A stretch of DNA of 64,000 nt from Ornithodoros turicata (GCF_037126465.1 NC_088203.1:97898668-97962667), one strand, 5' to 3'. Shown: positions 1 to 10,872, counted from the stretch's first letter. The notes: generated by a model not told the origin, from the sequence alone. Program-made: numbers and translations.

Positions 1-1060
1 GTGCGCGCCCTCGGGAGCAGGGCTGAGGTGTTTTAATCAAATATGATTGCAGCGGAAAATGCTCCTTGGGTTTGCTTAGGGTCCATATGACCTCGTCCCA
101 TTCTCCTTCCACTGTTCTCGTCCTATTCCGGGTGCCGTTGAGATGTCCGTAAGATAAGATCCTCATGGTAGTTTGGTATGCAGAAAGGAATTCAATAATT
201 CGCCATCCGGACGCCTCTTCGTATGAAAGACCACATCATGCGTTTTATTTGATTGCTAACTCCTCGAGGTCATTATTATTACGCTCCCTTCTCGTTGCTT
301 TCTGATTTGAAAAGCCTTGGGACCCGACTCCCCGCCGAGATTTGAACAATAGAGTCCCAAGCATTCTCACTCTTCGAAATGGATGACGTCGACATCAGAT
401 CGCAGTTTTATATTCAATTTTTATCCAGATAGAGCGGCGTGATGAAGATGCTGCGAGTACTGCTCCATTTACACGCGCAAAGTTTGCATGCAAGACGTAT
501 ATGTAATAAACAGTAGAAGGACATGTCACCAATAGAATACGACTGACCTATCAATACGTAGTCTCCGTAAGCTGCAACGCCTTTTTCATATTGACAGTAA
601 AAACTGAATGCCAGCATCTTGAATAGGCCAAGGCGATAGAGGGCCCTGGACTGAATTCACAGGGATATGAGGGCAAATGTGTTTGAGAGCACCTTGAAAG
701 AGGCTTGAGAAAACCCGGACACAGTTCGTTTCTGCATCTATATCTGCGGCACCTCCGTCAACGTGCCAACGCTCGAGGAAAAGTTTTTTAGCGGCACTAT
801 TCGGCTGTTGAGTACTGCACAAAATAGACTAGCTGTATCGCCGTGGCATTCGCCTCAACACATGATTCGCCTCAACACGTGTCGTCGCTCAGTTAGCACT
901 AACCAAGGCAACATGATAAATTGGATGTCTTTGACGTCCAACGACATCCAATGGACATCCGCTTAATGTCTTTTACAACGCGACGAGGAACTAACGAAGA
1001 CATTTCCCTTAAAGTGGGGCTCTGTAACAAAACCACCACAAAGGTTGTGGTGTATCCGTA
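1..1060. other. Unassigned DNA, no gene recognised
   Basis: Only short frames without recognisable motifs are present. No repeat seen elsewhere in the window was matched here. Confidence 0.5.
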
Positions 1061-1151
1061 ATCTGCGCAGTTTTGAAACGATATATTTCGTACATATGTT
1101 AATGTGACATTAACATATGTACGAAATATATCATTCCAAAACTGCGCAGAT
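1061..1151. repeat. Near-perfect palindrome, 45-bp arms
   Basis: The left arm (1061-1105) and the reverse complement of the right arm (1107-1151) differ at about two positions and are separated by a single base. Such a structure would form a cruciform. No TSD or coding content is seen. It could be a minimal foldback element or a local inverted duplication. Confidence 0.85.
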
Positions 1152-1217
1152 TTTATTCAAGCGAATTTATTACGAAGCGCACGCTTCGCCTCTGTGGAGC
1201 GAGAGGACACTGAAAAC

Positions 1218-1254
1218 GGTGGTGGTGGTGGTGGTGAAAGGTCTCGCCGTTGTC
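1218..1254 (-). mobile_element. SINE2 tail-only insertion with 12-bp TSD
   Basis: On the minus strand these 37 bp contain only the last part of SINE2: the ACAACGGCGAG..CCTTTCACC segment and a CAC-repeat tail. It is flanked by a perfect direct repeat, GACACTGAAAAC, at 1206-1217 and 1255-1266. The repeat length and extreme 5' truncation fit target-primed reverse transcription that aborted almost at once. Confidence 0.85.
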
Positions 1255-1579
1255 GACACTGAAAACAACACACTGCTGACGTCATCCGGCATCCGGCAAG
1301 GAAGAATGAAAGTTTCGAAACAGACGACAATGCTGGGTGACGTCACATTATCCTTCTCTGGACGAACCGCCGAAATAGGCAGCCCTGTTTTCTGCTCTTC
1401 CCGTTTCGGTTTGCTATTGTCATCATATAAGAAAATAATTACTCCCGCAAAATGAATGTGAATGTTGTGTTGTATTCCGTATCGAGATGATGGTTCGTGC
1501 TCCGTATGATGCTCAACTAATTTTCTGAAACTATCCGAAGCAATTTATATACACACCCGTACAGCAGGTGTAGAAAGCG

Positions 1580-1856
1580 TCCGCTCATTCATGGTAGGCC
1601 AGATCGTTCTGAAGACAGGGATGTAGTGGTTTCAAACCCTACCATCGACTGTTCTGTCTGAGGTTTATCTGAGTTTTCCGACTCTGACTTTCCAGATGTG
1701 ACTTCCCAGATGAATGTGTGCAAAGTTGCCCTTGAAGTCGTCCCACGACGTATACTGTCCCCTACTCCTTCCTGGTGTCATTTCACCATCTGTCCACGTA
1801 TGCCCGCCGCTCAAGCAAGTTGCTTCGAGGCGCGGACACGGAATAAAAAAAACAAC
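1580..1856 (+). mobile_element. SINE1 (tRNA-derived, A-tailed), diverged full copy
   Basis: A pol III box B-like GGTTTCAAACCC lies near 1631, followed by the family stretch GTTCTGTCTGAGG, the central block with GAAGTCGTCCCACGACG near 1735, and the 3' end CACGGAATAAAAAAAAC near 1838-1856. The order matches the better copy at 33812-34091. Box A is poorly preserved. The copy is non-coding. Confidence 0.8.
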
Positions 1857-2651
1857 AGTTGCGTCGTCGATAGTACGTATATCAATCGCGTACCACACGA
1901 CGAATCCTTGCCATTTTTTTAATCCTTACGGATGCAAGTTTCTAGTATCGTACGTCTTCTCTTGCCCCTTGGTCGTTTGCAATGATAGGTAATACTAGCA
2001 AAATGAAACACATAGGAAAGCAAATTCTCCACGTGGCAGGTATTATGGAAAGCTCGAAAGGATACTTACGTACAATATCCATATATCCATCTTACTCCGT
2101 AGCATTGAGCAGGAATCAAATTAGAATAAACGTCAGTGCCTTCTGCTTTAATGAACAGGGCAGCCATGAAGAAATATAAGGTACTCATCATGAACGCGAT
2201 GGCTAAGCATGATATGGAAGCATATAAGACGAGATTGGGGACAGACTGGGTAATACGGAGTACTAGAGCAAGTAATCTTTTATTCTAAGGTTCCCTTTGT
2301 AGAAACAACTTCCCCTTCTTATGATACATAACATTTTCGTTTGTTTTTCTCTCGTTGCAAAACATGCTGGCACTTTTGAACAATGCGAGAGACACTTTCG
2401 AGTAAATTTCTCATCTTTTGAATAAATCCTTTCACATTAACCGCTGTGAAGTGGGGTAGGGTCCTATGGCCACCACGGAGAAACGTCCCATGTCAACATC
2501 ACTTCTCCTTCATTTAATGTTGTTTTTGTTGAACAGTCCTTTGAATGAAGTAAGGATTGTAAAGATGTCGTAATACACAGTGACAATAAAACATTATTAT
2601 TGGCGCGTTGGCCACTGTGTTGAACGTTAGATCTACATACATACGCTACAT
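1857..2651. other. Unassigned AT-rich DNA
   Basis: Nothing recognised; short frames only. Confidence 0.5.
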
Positions 2652-2775
2652 ATCGGCACAGTTCCCTTAGAAGTCGGCCCAGGACGCACATTCCCCCAGA
2701 GCGTTAGCCGTGACGTTGCCCACATCTGTGAGGCCGTCAACGGCGAGCACTTTCAGAAGCAGCACCACCACATCT
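2652..2775 (+). mobile_element. SINE2, 5'-truncated copy
   Basis: Begins at CGGCACAGTTCCC, runs through the shared central block GAAGTCGGCCCAGGACGCAC and the SINE2-specific GTGACGTTGCCCACATCTGTG, and ends in a CAC-rich tail. No clear TSD was found for this copy. Confidence 0.85.
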
Positions 2776-3324
2776 TAAAAGCGCTGAAATTCTCAAGACA
2801 AACACACAGCACGCAGAAAGCAACTCCATCACTAAGCGACGGATTGTCAACAAGTTTTATTGGGCAATTTTCCGCTCCTTTTATGGGGAAGTGAACTCCC
2901 TTCCCTTCTTCATCAACTGGTCGTATAAATGAAGAGGGATCGGGAAAAAGGAAAGAACGCGCCGTGTAATATCAGATATGGGGTTATGAAAGTAGGATGG
3001 CCATCGAGGGTTCTGTATACGTCATATGGAAGGCCGTATAGATAGATCATACAGAAAGATCTGTGAATGCATGGCTGAAAGAACGTAAAAGTCACACACA
3101 AAAAAAGGGGGGGGGGAAGCGCCTCGTTTATGAACACGAGAGTGTGCAATGGGGAAGGGCTGTTTAACAACACCGAGATTAAGGAAAAATACGAGACGTA
3201 AAATGAACATGAGATATAGAAAACATATCTGATAGGGAGGGAGGACACGTGTGCGTTAGCACAGAAAGTATATATGTCATAAGTGAGTATCAGCAGACAT
3301 TTACGTCACTGTGTAGTTATCGTA

Positions 3325-3475
3325 CACTCTCAGAAATGGACTTCGCGGCATAGCGCCCTCCTATACGGTGCACCTCCGTCCCGTCAGTATCGTTCATCCT
3401 GCTTATGCCTTATTTTGAAATCGTCAACTCTCTTCGCTCCCTTTCTCTCTCTCTCTTCTTCTACCTTTTTTTTTC
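3325..3475. repeat. Foldback-MITE left end joined to a second repeat
   Basis: CACTCTCAGAAATGGACTTC at 3325 resembles the foldback MITE terminus but has no matching right half. From about 3366 a stretch of about 75 bp containing CAGTATCGTTCATCCTGC and GAAATCGTCAACTCTCTTC recurs at 22700-22770, so it belongs to an independent dispersed repeat. Confidence 0.6.
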
Positions 3476-4416
3476 CTTTTTGCTAGCTACTCCTACACCT
3501 CCTTTGGTTTAACATAGAAAGGTCAAGTTTTGTTTCTCGACAATTTTGAACGAGTGACTTCACTTTTGAAATATTACCACCGAAAACCACGGATTTCGTA
3601 GTGAGCGAAATATGCACCAACTTCACAGAACACCGTTAAATGGAAACCCTAGGCATTGACGCATAAGGAAAGGGAGTACAACTTTCCGCACAAAATACCG
3701 GAAAGTTGCGCATTAAATCTTGTTGACAATCTCCGCCTTTCTCCATCTTGTATGTTTGTCTTCAGGGTTCTAGCGCTTTTAACACCCTAGAAAGTAACAA
3801 GCAGAAAAAAAAAAATCGGAAAGTTGTTCTGCTTCCATATGTGCATTGTTTCACCCCAAGCCTCGGACTCCGTCATTCGCACCATCTATAACGTTCCGCA
3901 GACGGAACTCAGCGAAGTGGCATCCAGTTTCGTAATGAGTTGTCACAAGCAAGATGTCAACAACTGCATTCACGCCCAGAATCCACCCGCGCAGGTCCTC
4001 GGTAATTACAGCCGGAACACCCTCGAACAAGCAGAAGAGCTGATTCCTGTGCGAATTAATTTTGCTTGTTAATTTTGCTAATTAGTTTTAACGTGTGCCG
4101 GAAAACACAGCACATGGCACACCGCATTTAGCGTCCCTCGCAGATGACGAGCAAACAAGCGCAGTGATATTACGGGCGACTTACTCCGAAAGCATGAGAA
4201 ACTTTCAGCAGAACCCAATTAGCAGTTTAATTAGAACTGCCCCATCGCAATGCACTTCGTCTGCAATGAGGACCTCTTCATTCCGTGTGCGATGAGGGTT
4301 AACATCGATGAAGCTCCAGTTACGGTCATCGCTCTGAACCAAACGTAACCGTAAACGCTGAAGGTAATGGCATCGACCCGCCTCGTCTCACCGTCCGTGC
4401 TGCTTGTGTTGACTGA
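3476..4416. other. Unassigned DNA
   Basis: No gene recognised. 82- and 66-codon frames at 3824-4072 and 4095-4295 lack motifs. Confidence 0.45.
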
Positions 4417-4564
4417 TACCCTAGTCAGACGGCAAACTTAATGCATTAAACGGAATGGCATTAACTTCACCTCCTAACCAGCCATCATCTCGGATGACGT
4501 TGACGACCGTTTGTCTCCCCTGATTTGTTGAAAACAGGTGCAGCACGCTTTTTCTGTTACGATT

Positions 4565-4685
4565 CGGCACAAGCCCCTTAGAAGTCGGCCCAGGACGCAC
4601 ATTTCCCCAGGGCGTCAGTCGTGACGTTGCCCACATACGTGAGGCCGACAACGGCAAGCCCTTTCACCATCACCATCACCACCAC
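4565..4685 (+). mobile_element. SINE2 insertion, first of a tandem pair
   Basis: Flanked by CTGTTACGATT (4554-4564) and CTGTTACAATT (4686-4696). Starts at CGGCACAAGCCCC, contains the shared central block and the GTGACGTTGCCC module, and ends with CCATCACCATCACCACCAC. Confidence 0.9.
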
Positions 4686-4696
4686 CTGTTACAATT

Positions 4697-4813
4697 CGGC
4701 ACAGGCCTCTTAGAAGTCGGCCCAGGACGCACATTCCCCCAGGGCGTGACGTTGCCCACCTCTGTGAGGCCAACAACGGCGAGCCCTTTCAGCAGTACCA
4801 CCACCACCACTAT
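4697..4813 (+). mobile_element. SINE2 insertion, second of a tandem pair
   Basis: Lies between the middle TSD copy (4686-4696) and CTGTTACGATT (4814-4824). It starts at the same internal position as its neighbour (CGGCACAGGCC), so the pair probably arose by duplication of one insertion together with its TSD rather than by two independent events. Confidence 0.9.
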
Positions 4814-4979
4814 CTGTTACGATTATGTTCTAAATAATTTGTTACAAAGAAGACGTACGCCCCCTGTTTTTCAACAAACCATGGCAGAGAACGATGTCAT
4901 TCAAAATGGTGGTTGGACTATACAGGTGAAGTAACGGCCGTTCCGCTAACTGCCTTCCGTTTGTCGTCTGACTAGGGTA

Positions 4980-6568
4980 TGAGAGGAATGACTTGTTGCC
5001 CGAGCAGCACAGAAGGCGACGTCCTCTATTAGTACCGTATGTTTAGATTGCATTGCTCTCAGGGATCTGCGCTGCAAGAACACAAAAATTGCATTACAAC
5101 ATAAAGTGAGCATCGACAGTATCGTTCCTAGTCGTCCCAAGAGATGAGCCTCAGACCATGTCCTCTGCAGCCATTTAGTGCGTGCCACTCAAAGGAACGA
5201 AGGAACGAGATTCGTAGCCTACGTAGGTCGTTATCCTGCAGATATTATAGCACAGATGAATAGACCACCCGCTTCGGCACGTCACATCAAGATAGCATGA
5301 GATTAGGAGAGAGTGGCTTGTCCGCAAAACAAGCGCAAGTGGCTGTTGCCGTCGAGTAACTTCGTTGTTTCCGCGTTTTGTGAGGTGATGTCAGGGCAGT
5401 AGTTGCCTCCCACATGAAGTTTTCCTTCGTATCTCCTTCGCGCAATGGCATACATAATCGGAAACAACCATCAAAACAATTCATGTGGTCGGCGGCTGCG
5501 AATGCACGTGGCTTTATTTTGCCAACGACAAGTCGCGACATCTGGTTGTGACGCAGAGTGTTTGCAAACAGCAGGTGATCTATTGCGATCTGGCGAAGAG
5601 CCGAAACTGAAATGAAATTGGAATGAACTCTGACACCGGCGAAGAGGCGAAAATCGGAAACGACACAGACCGCTCGTTTTAGCGGCTTGCGTCGATTCTG
5701 TGTTTCTTTCCTTTTTATTTTTCTTTTTTTGCGTCTGCGCTCATGGTTCTGGCTTTCTCTATTATGAAGTTTTGCAGATATCTTTTTGCAGATATCTGTT
5801 GCGTCACCCTGAAACCACGCAGTATAGGTGCCCATAAATACATAAATACGGTGCTGTGTAGTCAGCAATCTGTCATGAAGGTGGCGAACATCACAACATG
5901 GGAGTTCATAAAATGATAGCCAGTAAATTTCATTGGAAGCGTAGCCAGAGAACATGAACCGATGCTAAGATTTTATTTGGCGTAAGACAGTCTATGTGGG
6001 TCGGTCGCGCAAAAGCACTGTTCAAAAGACGACCTGTTTCTGAAATGTAATTTCAACCGAACAGAAAATATACAACTTACTGCACCATAATATACACTTA
6101 TATTAAATATAAATACGTACTACTATATAACTAATATATACTATACTCCGTTCATACTTGCACTATTTGCCATGCCTGGTGATGCACTGTGATTAGACGT
6201 TCATTCTTTTCAAAAGGAAAGCGCTGCACTCGTGCTGCACCCGTTCTTAAGTAGACGATTGGTCTATGACGAAAAGAATCCGAGAGGGTTGCGCTCCTTG
6301 AACTAGTTCAGGAGGTGCAGGCAGTGCAGGCGAAAAGAATGAACCTGTTGTGTGTTTCGAAAATATGCAACCTTTAGAGCTACTTTTGGTCATTCTGGCC
6401 ATATTTGCATTTGTAGAATGCATTCCGCTGCGCTGTATAGGCGATCCCTTCATAAAAGGCGGTGTGCATGGAATTTAATCTTCTTATTTCTTGCACGCTA
6501 ATGACAACTTTGCGCGGTTCCAAGAGCAAAGTGCCCTTGTGTATCGAGAGAGACAGATATGGTTAGTT
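4980..6568. other. Unassigned DNA containing a 222-codon minus-strand frame
   Basis: A frame on the minus strand (5955-5287) stays open for 222 codons. It has a Lys/Arg-rich middle but no motif, signal peptide or family resemblance I recognise. A frame this long is borderline by chance in 64 kb, so I do not call a gene. Confidence 0.4.
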
Positions 6569-6683
6569 CATAATGATAAACGAAAAGCAGCCAGGGACAA
6601 GGACGAGTAAGCGCACAAACGAACTGCTGGCGCTTACTCGCTTACTCGTCCTTGTCCCTGGCTGCTTTCCGTTTATCATTATG
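6569..6683. repeat. Hairpin with 45-bp arms, one mismatch
   Basis: The left arm (6569-6613) and right arm (6639-6683) are reverse complements except one base, around a 25-base loop. The arms contain CAGCCAGGGACAAGGACGAG. No TSD identified. Could be a short foldback element or an inverted duplication. Confidence 0.9.
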
Positions 6684-8059
6684 TACTGTTACCAACTACC
6701 CCGCAGTTCGACGCTCGTTGCGGTTAGTCCGTCGCTTTATTTCTCAGTGATACAAGTTGATTGTTTGTCCTACATACAGCGCACTGCTGCAGTCAAAGCA
6801 TGCTTCACAGGAACCGGCGACGGACGTAGGCTTTATTTGATGACGTTGATGTTGGTGAAGAAAAATACTGGGGAGAGGTTGACTAGGCGTTGTTTGATTT
6901 CGCAGCCTATTTGCTGAGTGTATACAGCATTTCGCGACACTAAGTGACATCTTGCTACTTACATTAATAAGAAAATGCGCCAATGGTGATTTGGATGCTC
7001 GGTAACTGACTGGAAAGCTGGAGTTATAACACCCACTGCGAAATGAACAAAGCCTTCAAAGTAATTTGAAATGAACTGGGAGAGGTGATGATGTAGTATA
7101 CCCCTTGAGAGACCTCAAAACGGTTTGAGGAAATCTACGACCTTGAACTTCCTTTTTTTGTCTTTGCTTTTTGCCTTTATTAACCTAACGCTTCCACTAT
7201 AAATGCAACTGGTTATCGCAATCAGAGTACTAGTTCATCTCATGGCAATTCTGTCTGACCCCTTTCAGTCCGTCGACTGGTAATATATAGGGCGGCTCTA
7301 ATGGACCGCTATGTAATTTATTGCGCACGCTAGTCTACTCCGTGAATTGTGCTTTGTACTCCACGGGACGCTAGCATTTAACTGCGTTTCGAATATAATC
7401 GCCTCATTAATCCTCATTGACGGCATATCTTCGCTTTTCCTTGACAAGTAATGTCGTGTTGATCTCCCAGCTCTCTGGCGGGTGAGGAGGTTTCAGTTCC
7501 AGTGCTTCATCTTCGCGGGATATAGCGAGCCTTCCTGTTGAAAAAAAGAGCCAGAGACTATCCTACTTGCGCATGAGCCACTTTCGTTGGAAATTTTTAG
7601 TGCACACTTGAATGCAGAAACCGATCTTCAGTGTCGGTTTCTGCATTTTTGTTTGTGTGATCTACAGGACTTGACTCCCCTCTTCGTATACGCTTCTGCA
7701 CACTTGAACGAAAATATTCTAGCAAGTCAACATTGAACGTGGTTTTGGTTCGGATTGTCGCGTCATGCGTATGCATTTCACACTGTCTACAAAATATCGT
7801 GGTTCTGCTTTAATTGATTTATACTGCCACTACAAACTAAAAAGTGAAATTTATTTGATTTTGTTTTTTTAAATCATCCTCGATCGAAGACTCAGTAGGC
7901 AAAATATAACCGCTTCCACGAATTTCGCAAAGAACCCGCAAAACTTCGTAGTTTGAGATTCTCTCAGGGCATAGATGACGCCACCAGATGACGCCACCTG
8001 TCAGAAGCCCGGGAGCCCGGGCAGAGTCACTTGCGGAACAGTGACTCTTACAATGACTC
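6684..8059. other. Unassigned DNA
   Basis: No gene or known repeat recognised. Short inverted words near 7615-7645 only. Confidence 0.45.
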
Positions 8060-8245
8060 ATGAAATTCGGCTCCGGGGTTAGAACACGGGTACCTCCCAG
8101 TCTCGACGTGACATCGCCAACGGCCGACATATCAGTTGGAAAACTGTAGAATGCCTTGTGAAACACCCGACTTTCCACACTCTGAAATCCGAGAGGGGTG
8201 GGGGGGTAATGTCGAAATTGCCTTGCCGTTGTTGGCCACAAGCGA
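8060..8245 (-). repeat. Degenerate SINE-like fragment
   Basis: On the minus strand, CGAGACTGGGAGG followed by a box B-like TTCTAACCCC (about 8110-8065) resembles the SINE1 head, and GTGGCCAACAACGGCAAGG (about 8240-8215) resembles the SINE2 3' module. Order and spacing are not those of a clean element, so this is probably a mosaic relic. Confidence 0.35.
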
Positions 8246-8289
8246 GTAGGCATAATCACGACGATAACAAAGGAAGAAGAAGAAATAGA

Positions 8290-8575
8290 TTAAGGAAGGG
8301 TTGTAGGTGAGGTATGTACAAGGGCGAATGAAACCGATGCGTCCGAAGTGCACTGTGGAGGCAGGCTAGAGGGGTCTTTGCGAAAGGCCCGTTTTCTGGA
8401 GAGAGCGCACGAGGTTACGAGTTTTTGTAGCTTGGTCTGCGCAACAACCTCCAGGGTATAGGATGTTCGCCAATGTGCCAGTCCTGGAGTGTGCAAGGTA
8501 GGTTTCCCGTATAGTGTTGTTGACCCGGCATTCTTTCAGGGTATGTTCGATAGTCTCAGGTTGATGACGGTGACC
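8290..8575 (-). pseudogene. LINE ORF2 C-terminal fragment (zinc-knuckle region)
   Basis: Minus-strand translation gives ASCGHRHQPETIEHTLKEC, which fits the C-terminal Cys/His module of RNase H-bearing LINE polyproteins (ET-x-EH-x4-C). Downstream, after frame breaks, it shows QKTGLSQRPL before a stop, like the conserved DTGL end of the other copies here. The first cysteine of the usual C-x2-C pair is missing and at least one frameshift separates the pieces. Only about the last 90 codons of the ancestral ORF remain. Confidence 0.6.
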
Positions 8576-8589
8576 GCAGCTGGCATCAT

Positions 8590-9110
8590 CTCTTGAAACA
8601 AAACTTCACCTCATAGCTCGCTCCTCATCATCACGAATGACGTCGTTGTCTCCACGCTTGAAATCGGGAGGCATACGCATTTTTTGTTGTTTGTGACACA
8701 GAGATAAGTACATAGACGGGTAGAAATCCCGTGAACCGATAAGGATATATGAAAGGAATTGCCTCAGTACGAGAGCCGCCGATATTTCGAAAGTCTCTGT
8801 TTGAAATATCGGCAGCTCCTGTCCTCAGGCAACTCCCTTCATAGATAAGTACATAATTGTCACATAAAAGGCGTACGTCTCCCGTTGTGCACCACTTCCT
8901 TGTGAACCATTGTGTGTTGTGCTTATATAGCTGTTCATGGACGCATTAAAATAAAGTTTCAGTTTGAGTTGTCAACAAATCAGGGGAGAAAACGATGTCA
9001 TTCGGGATGCCCAAATCCCCTTTTTTTTTTCTTTTTCTATCACATCACATCACATCACATTCGGGATGATGTTTGACTAGGAGCGTTCTATGTGGTGAAG
9101 TTCTGTTTTG
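8590..9110. mobile_element. Foldback MITE split by a hairpin insertion
   Basis: The left half (about 8594-8701) has AACTTCACCTCATAGCTCGC and a GGGAGGCATACGC block. The right half (about 8856-9110) has AAATCAGGGGAGAAAACGATG and GTGGTGAAGTTCTG. These are the two halves of the family best seen at 47420-47668. A 128-bp insertion at 8715-8842 separates them. The right half also contains a poly-T and (CATCA)n stretch. Confidence 0.75.
8715..8842. mobile_element. 128-bp hairpin insertion with 13-bp TSD
   Basis: AGATAAGTACATA occurs at 8702-8714 and 8843-8855, bracketing the insert. Inside, GTACGAGAGCCGCCGATATTTC (split here for brevity: the GCCGATATTTC core) faces GAAATATCGGCAGCTCCTG, giving an imperfect hairpin around AGTCTCTG. 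A 13-bp TSD suggests retroposition rather than a cut-and-paste MITE. Family not identified. Confidence 0.8.
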
Positions 9111-9315
9111 ATATCCGCTTTGTACGGCCTCATTTTTTTATTTCTTCTTCTTCTTTTTATCTAAAAAGAGCGCTCCAGAAAAAAAAGAAAAGAAAAGAAA
9201 TAGCATTCGACAACGCGCGGCCGCAATGACAGGTTTAGGTTGAGAACAATGTGCTTTGGAGATAGCTGCGAGAAATTATATTTAAAGAATATATTGCGAG
9301 AAACGTGGTTTGAAA

Positions 9316-9372
9316 ATAATAAGAGTAATGATGATGATGATAATAATAATAATAATGATAATAATAATTGAT
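9316..9372. mobile_element. Microsatellite-only insert between 15-bp direct repeats
   Basis: AAACGTGGTTTGAAA is repeated exactly at 9301-9315 and 9373-9387. The 57 bp between are only (TAA)n/(GAT)n. This is best read as a retrotransposon tail inserted without any body, although microsatellite growth between pre-existing repeats cannot be excluded. Confidence 0.65.
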
Positions 9373-9387
9373 AAACGTGGTTTGAAA

Positions 9388-10390
9388 GCAACAGCGAAAG
9401 GAGTGTGCGCATAATTCCCGCAGGTTCGTACGAGCATGGTCGGGAAAGCGTATACACCGAGCCTGGAATATACGCCTGAGAATGGGCGCGCTTGTGAGCG
9501 CGTCTCATTTCGATATGCGTGGGACTTACGGCTTTCGAGCACTGAATCCAATACAGACAGACGCCGTCGTGAGTGGTTTATAGGACATTGTGCCGGCCAT
9601 GGTGGAATATGCGAGATGGACGTTCCGTAAACGATGCCGTTGCAATATTTTTCAATATAGGGGACGTGAACGTGAAATTCACTTACGAGGACGTCTTTCA
9701 TCGTGTTCTAAAATAGCGTTATACAAGATGAAGTGACATTTTTATTTGTTAGGTCTTGGAGCTGTTTCCATCTCCCACACTTAAGGTAGTTGTTCGGTTA
9801 AAGGTTGAGAAAACATTTATGGTGTTTGTTTTTTTCTCCCAGAGTACATATGTCATATACGAAGGTACGAATTTGCGTTTTTATCTTATTTCGTACTACA
9901 GGATATATTTTTATGACGTTGTTCCTGTCAACGCGATATACACACGCTCTCGGGATGTTGTCTTTGTCATGTGAGTGAGCAGCAAAGCATGAAATGCTAA
10001 GGAGCAAGAAAAGAGAAATAGTGAAGGTTATCTCCTTACTTCTAACGCCCTTATTTTATAGTGCCTTTATTTTAACCTCTTTTTTTTGCGGCTGTGCGCC
10101 TACCCCGAAAATAGCTTCTTTTGATGTAAGGAAACGCTGACCAACTGCTGACGCTGCCAGCGCTGAACAAATAAAACAAACACTCTCCGGTTTCTTCCCG
10201 CCCGTAGAGACACGGAGGAAGAACATGAAACTGCGGACGAGGATAGGAACCACATGTGTCTTAAAGCCACAGCCTTCTTAATCAACAGCCCCACCCGAAA
10301 CCGCATATAGCGCACGCTTACGCCACTTCCTTTTTTCTCCTTTCGGGACGTGATGTGATGTGATAGAATAAGGGGAAAAAATGTGATTTA
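9388..10390. other. Unassigned DNA
   Basis: No gene or repeat recognised; frames are short and motif-free. Confidence 0.45.
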
Positions 10391-10805
10391 CAATTGAACC
10401 TCTGTATGCAATAAGGGGATAAATCGAAAGGTTCCAAACCGAGAAAATGGGCCTGATCCGATTGTCCCCTCCCATTGACATACACACATTTCTCGTTTCT
10501 TACCCTCCTGTAGCAGGCAAATAAATTGCAATACGGTCCAGGGGCGGATCTAGGATTGTCCGGACGGGGGGGGGGGGGGGGGGTCGCTATGGACAAGTGC
10601 CGCGTGCATGCTGGGATTGGTTCATTGAACCCTATGTTGAAGTCTGGAATTGAGGGGGCTGGACCGGAACCCCTCTAGATCCGCGCCTGATATGGTCCGA
10701 AATTTTCTTTGGGTGGTACATACTGGTATGTAGATGTCATTGCAGCGAAAATAGTCAAAGGGGGATAAGTCGACTTACCCCTTATTTCATACAGAGGCTC
10801 AATTA
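10391..10805. mobile_element. TIR element copy 1 (CAATTGAACCTCTGTATGC ends)
   Basis: The left end, AATTGAACCTCTGTATGCAA followed by TAAGGGGATAAATCGA, faces its inverse TCGACTTACCCCTTATTTC at about 10770-10805, giving TIRs of about 37 bp. It carries a nested hAT-type MITE (10539-10689). No ORF; a non-autonomous DNA transposon. Confidence 0.85.
10539..10689. mobile_element. hAT-type MITE nested in copy 1
   Basis: The ends CAGGGGCGGATCTAG and (inverse) CAGGCGCGGATCTAG are of the widespread hAT form. It is flanked by ATACGGTC (10531-10538) and ATATGGTC (10690-10697), an 8-bp TSD with one change. The paralogous copy at 10873-11127 has a single ATACGGTC (11011-11018) and no insert, confirming the boundaries. 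A long G run (about 10565-10582) lies inside. Confidence 0.92.
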
Positions 10806-10872
10806 CTCGCGCACTGCGTGACTGAGAAGGCAAACAGGACAGATGATAACTTGCCCACAAACGTCATTATCC

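Larger units (their letters stand above)
4419..4977. mobile_element. TIR element (CCCTAGTCAGAC ends) split by two SINE2 copies
   Basis: CCCTAGTCAGACGGCAAAC at 4419 faces its inverse ending at 4977. The inverted repeat runs inward about 54 bp to AACTTCACC/GGTGAAGT. Both outer edges abut TA (4417-4418, 4978-4979), fitting a Tc1/mariner-type TA duplication. Internally it resembles the foldback MITE family (GTACGCC next to a TTGTTGAAAACAGG-like block). Two SINE2 copies at 4565-4813 interrupt it; without them it would be about 300 bp. No transposase. Confidence 0.8.

Noticed and set aside
5287..5955. 222-codon minus-strand frame
   Set aside because: No domain, signal or relative recognised. Length is borderline for chance in 64 kb with six frames; kept only as a note.
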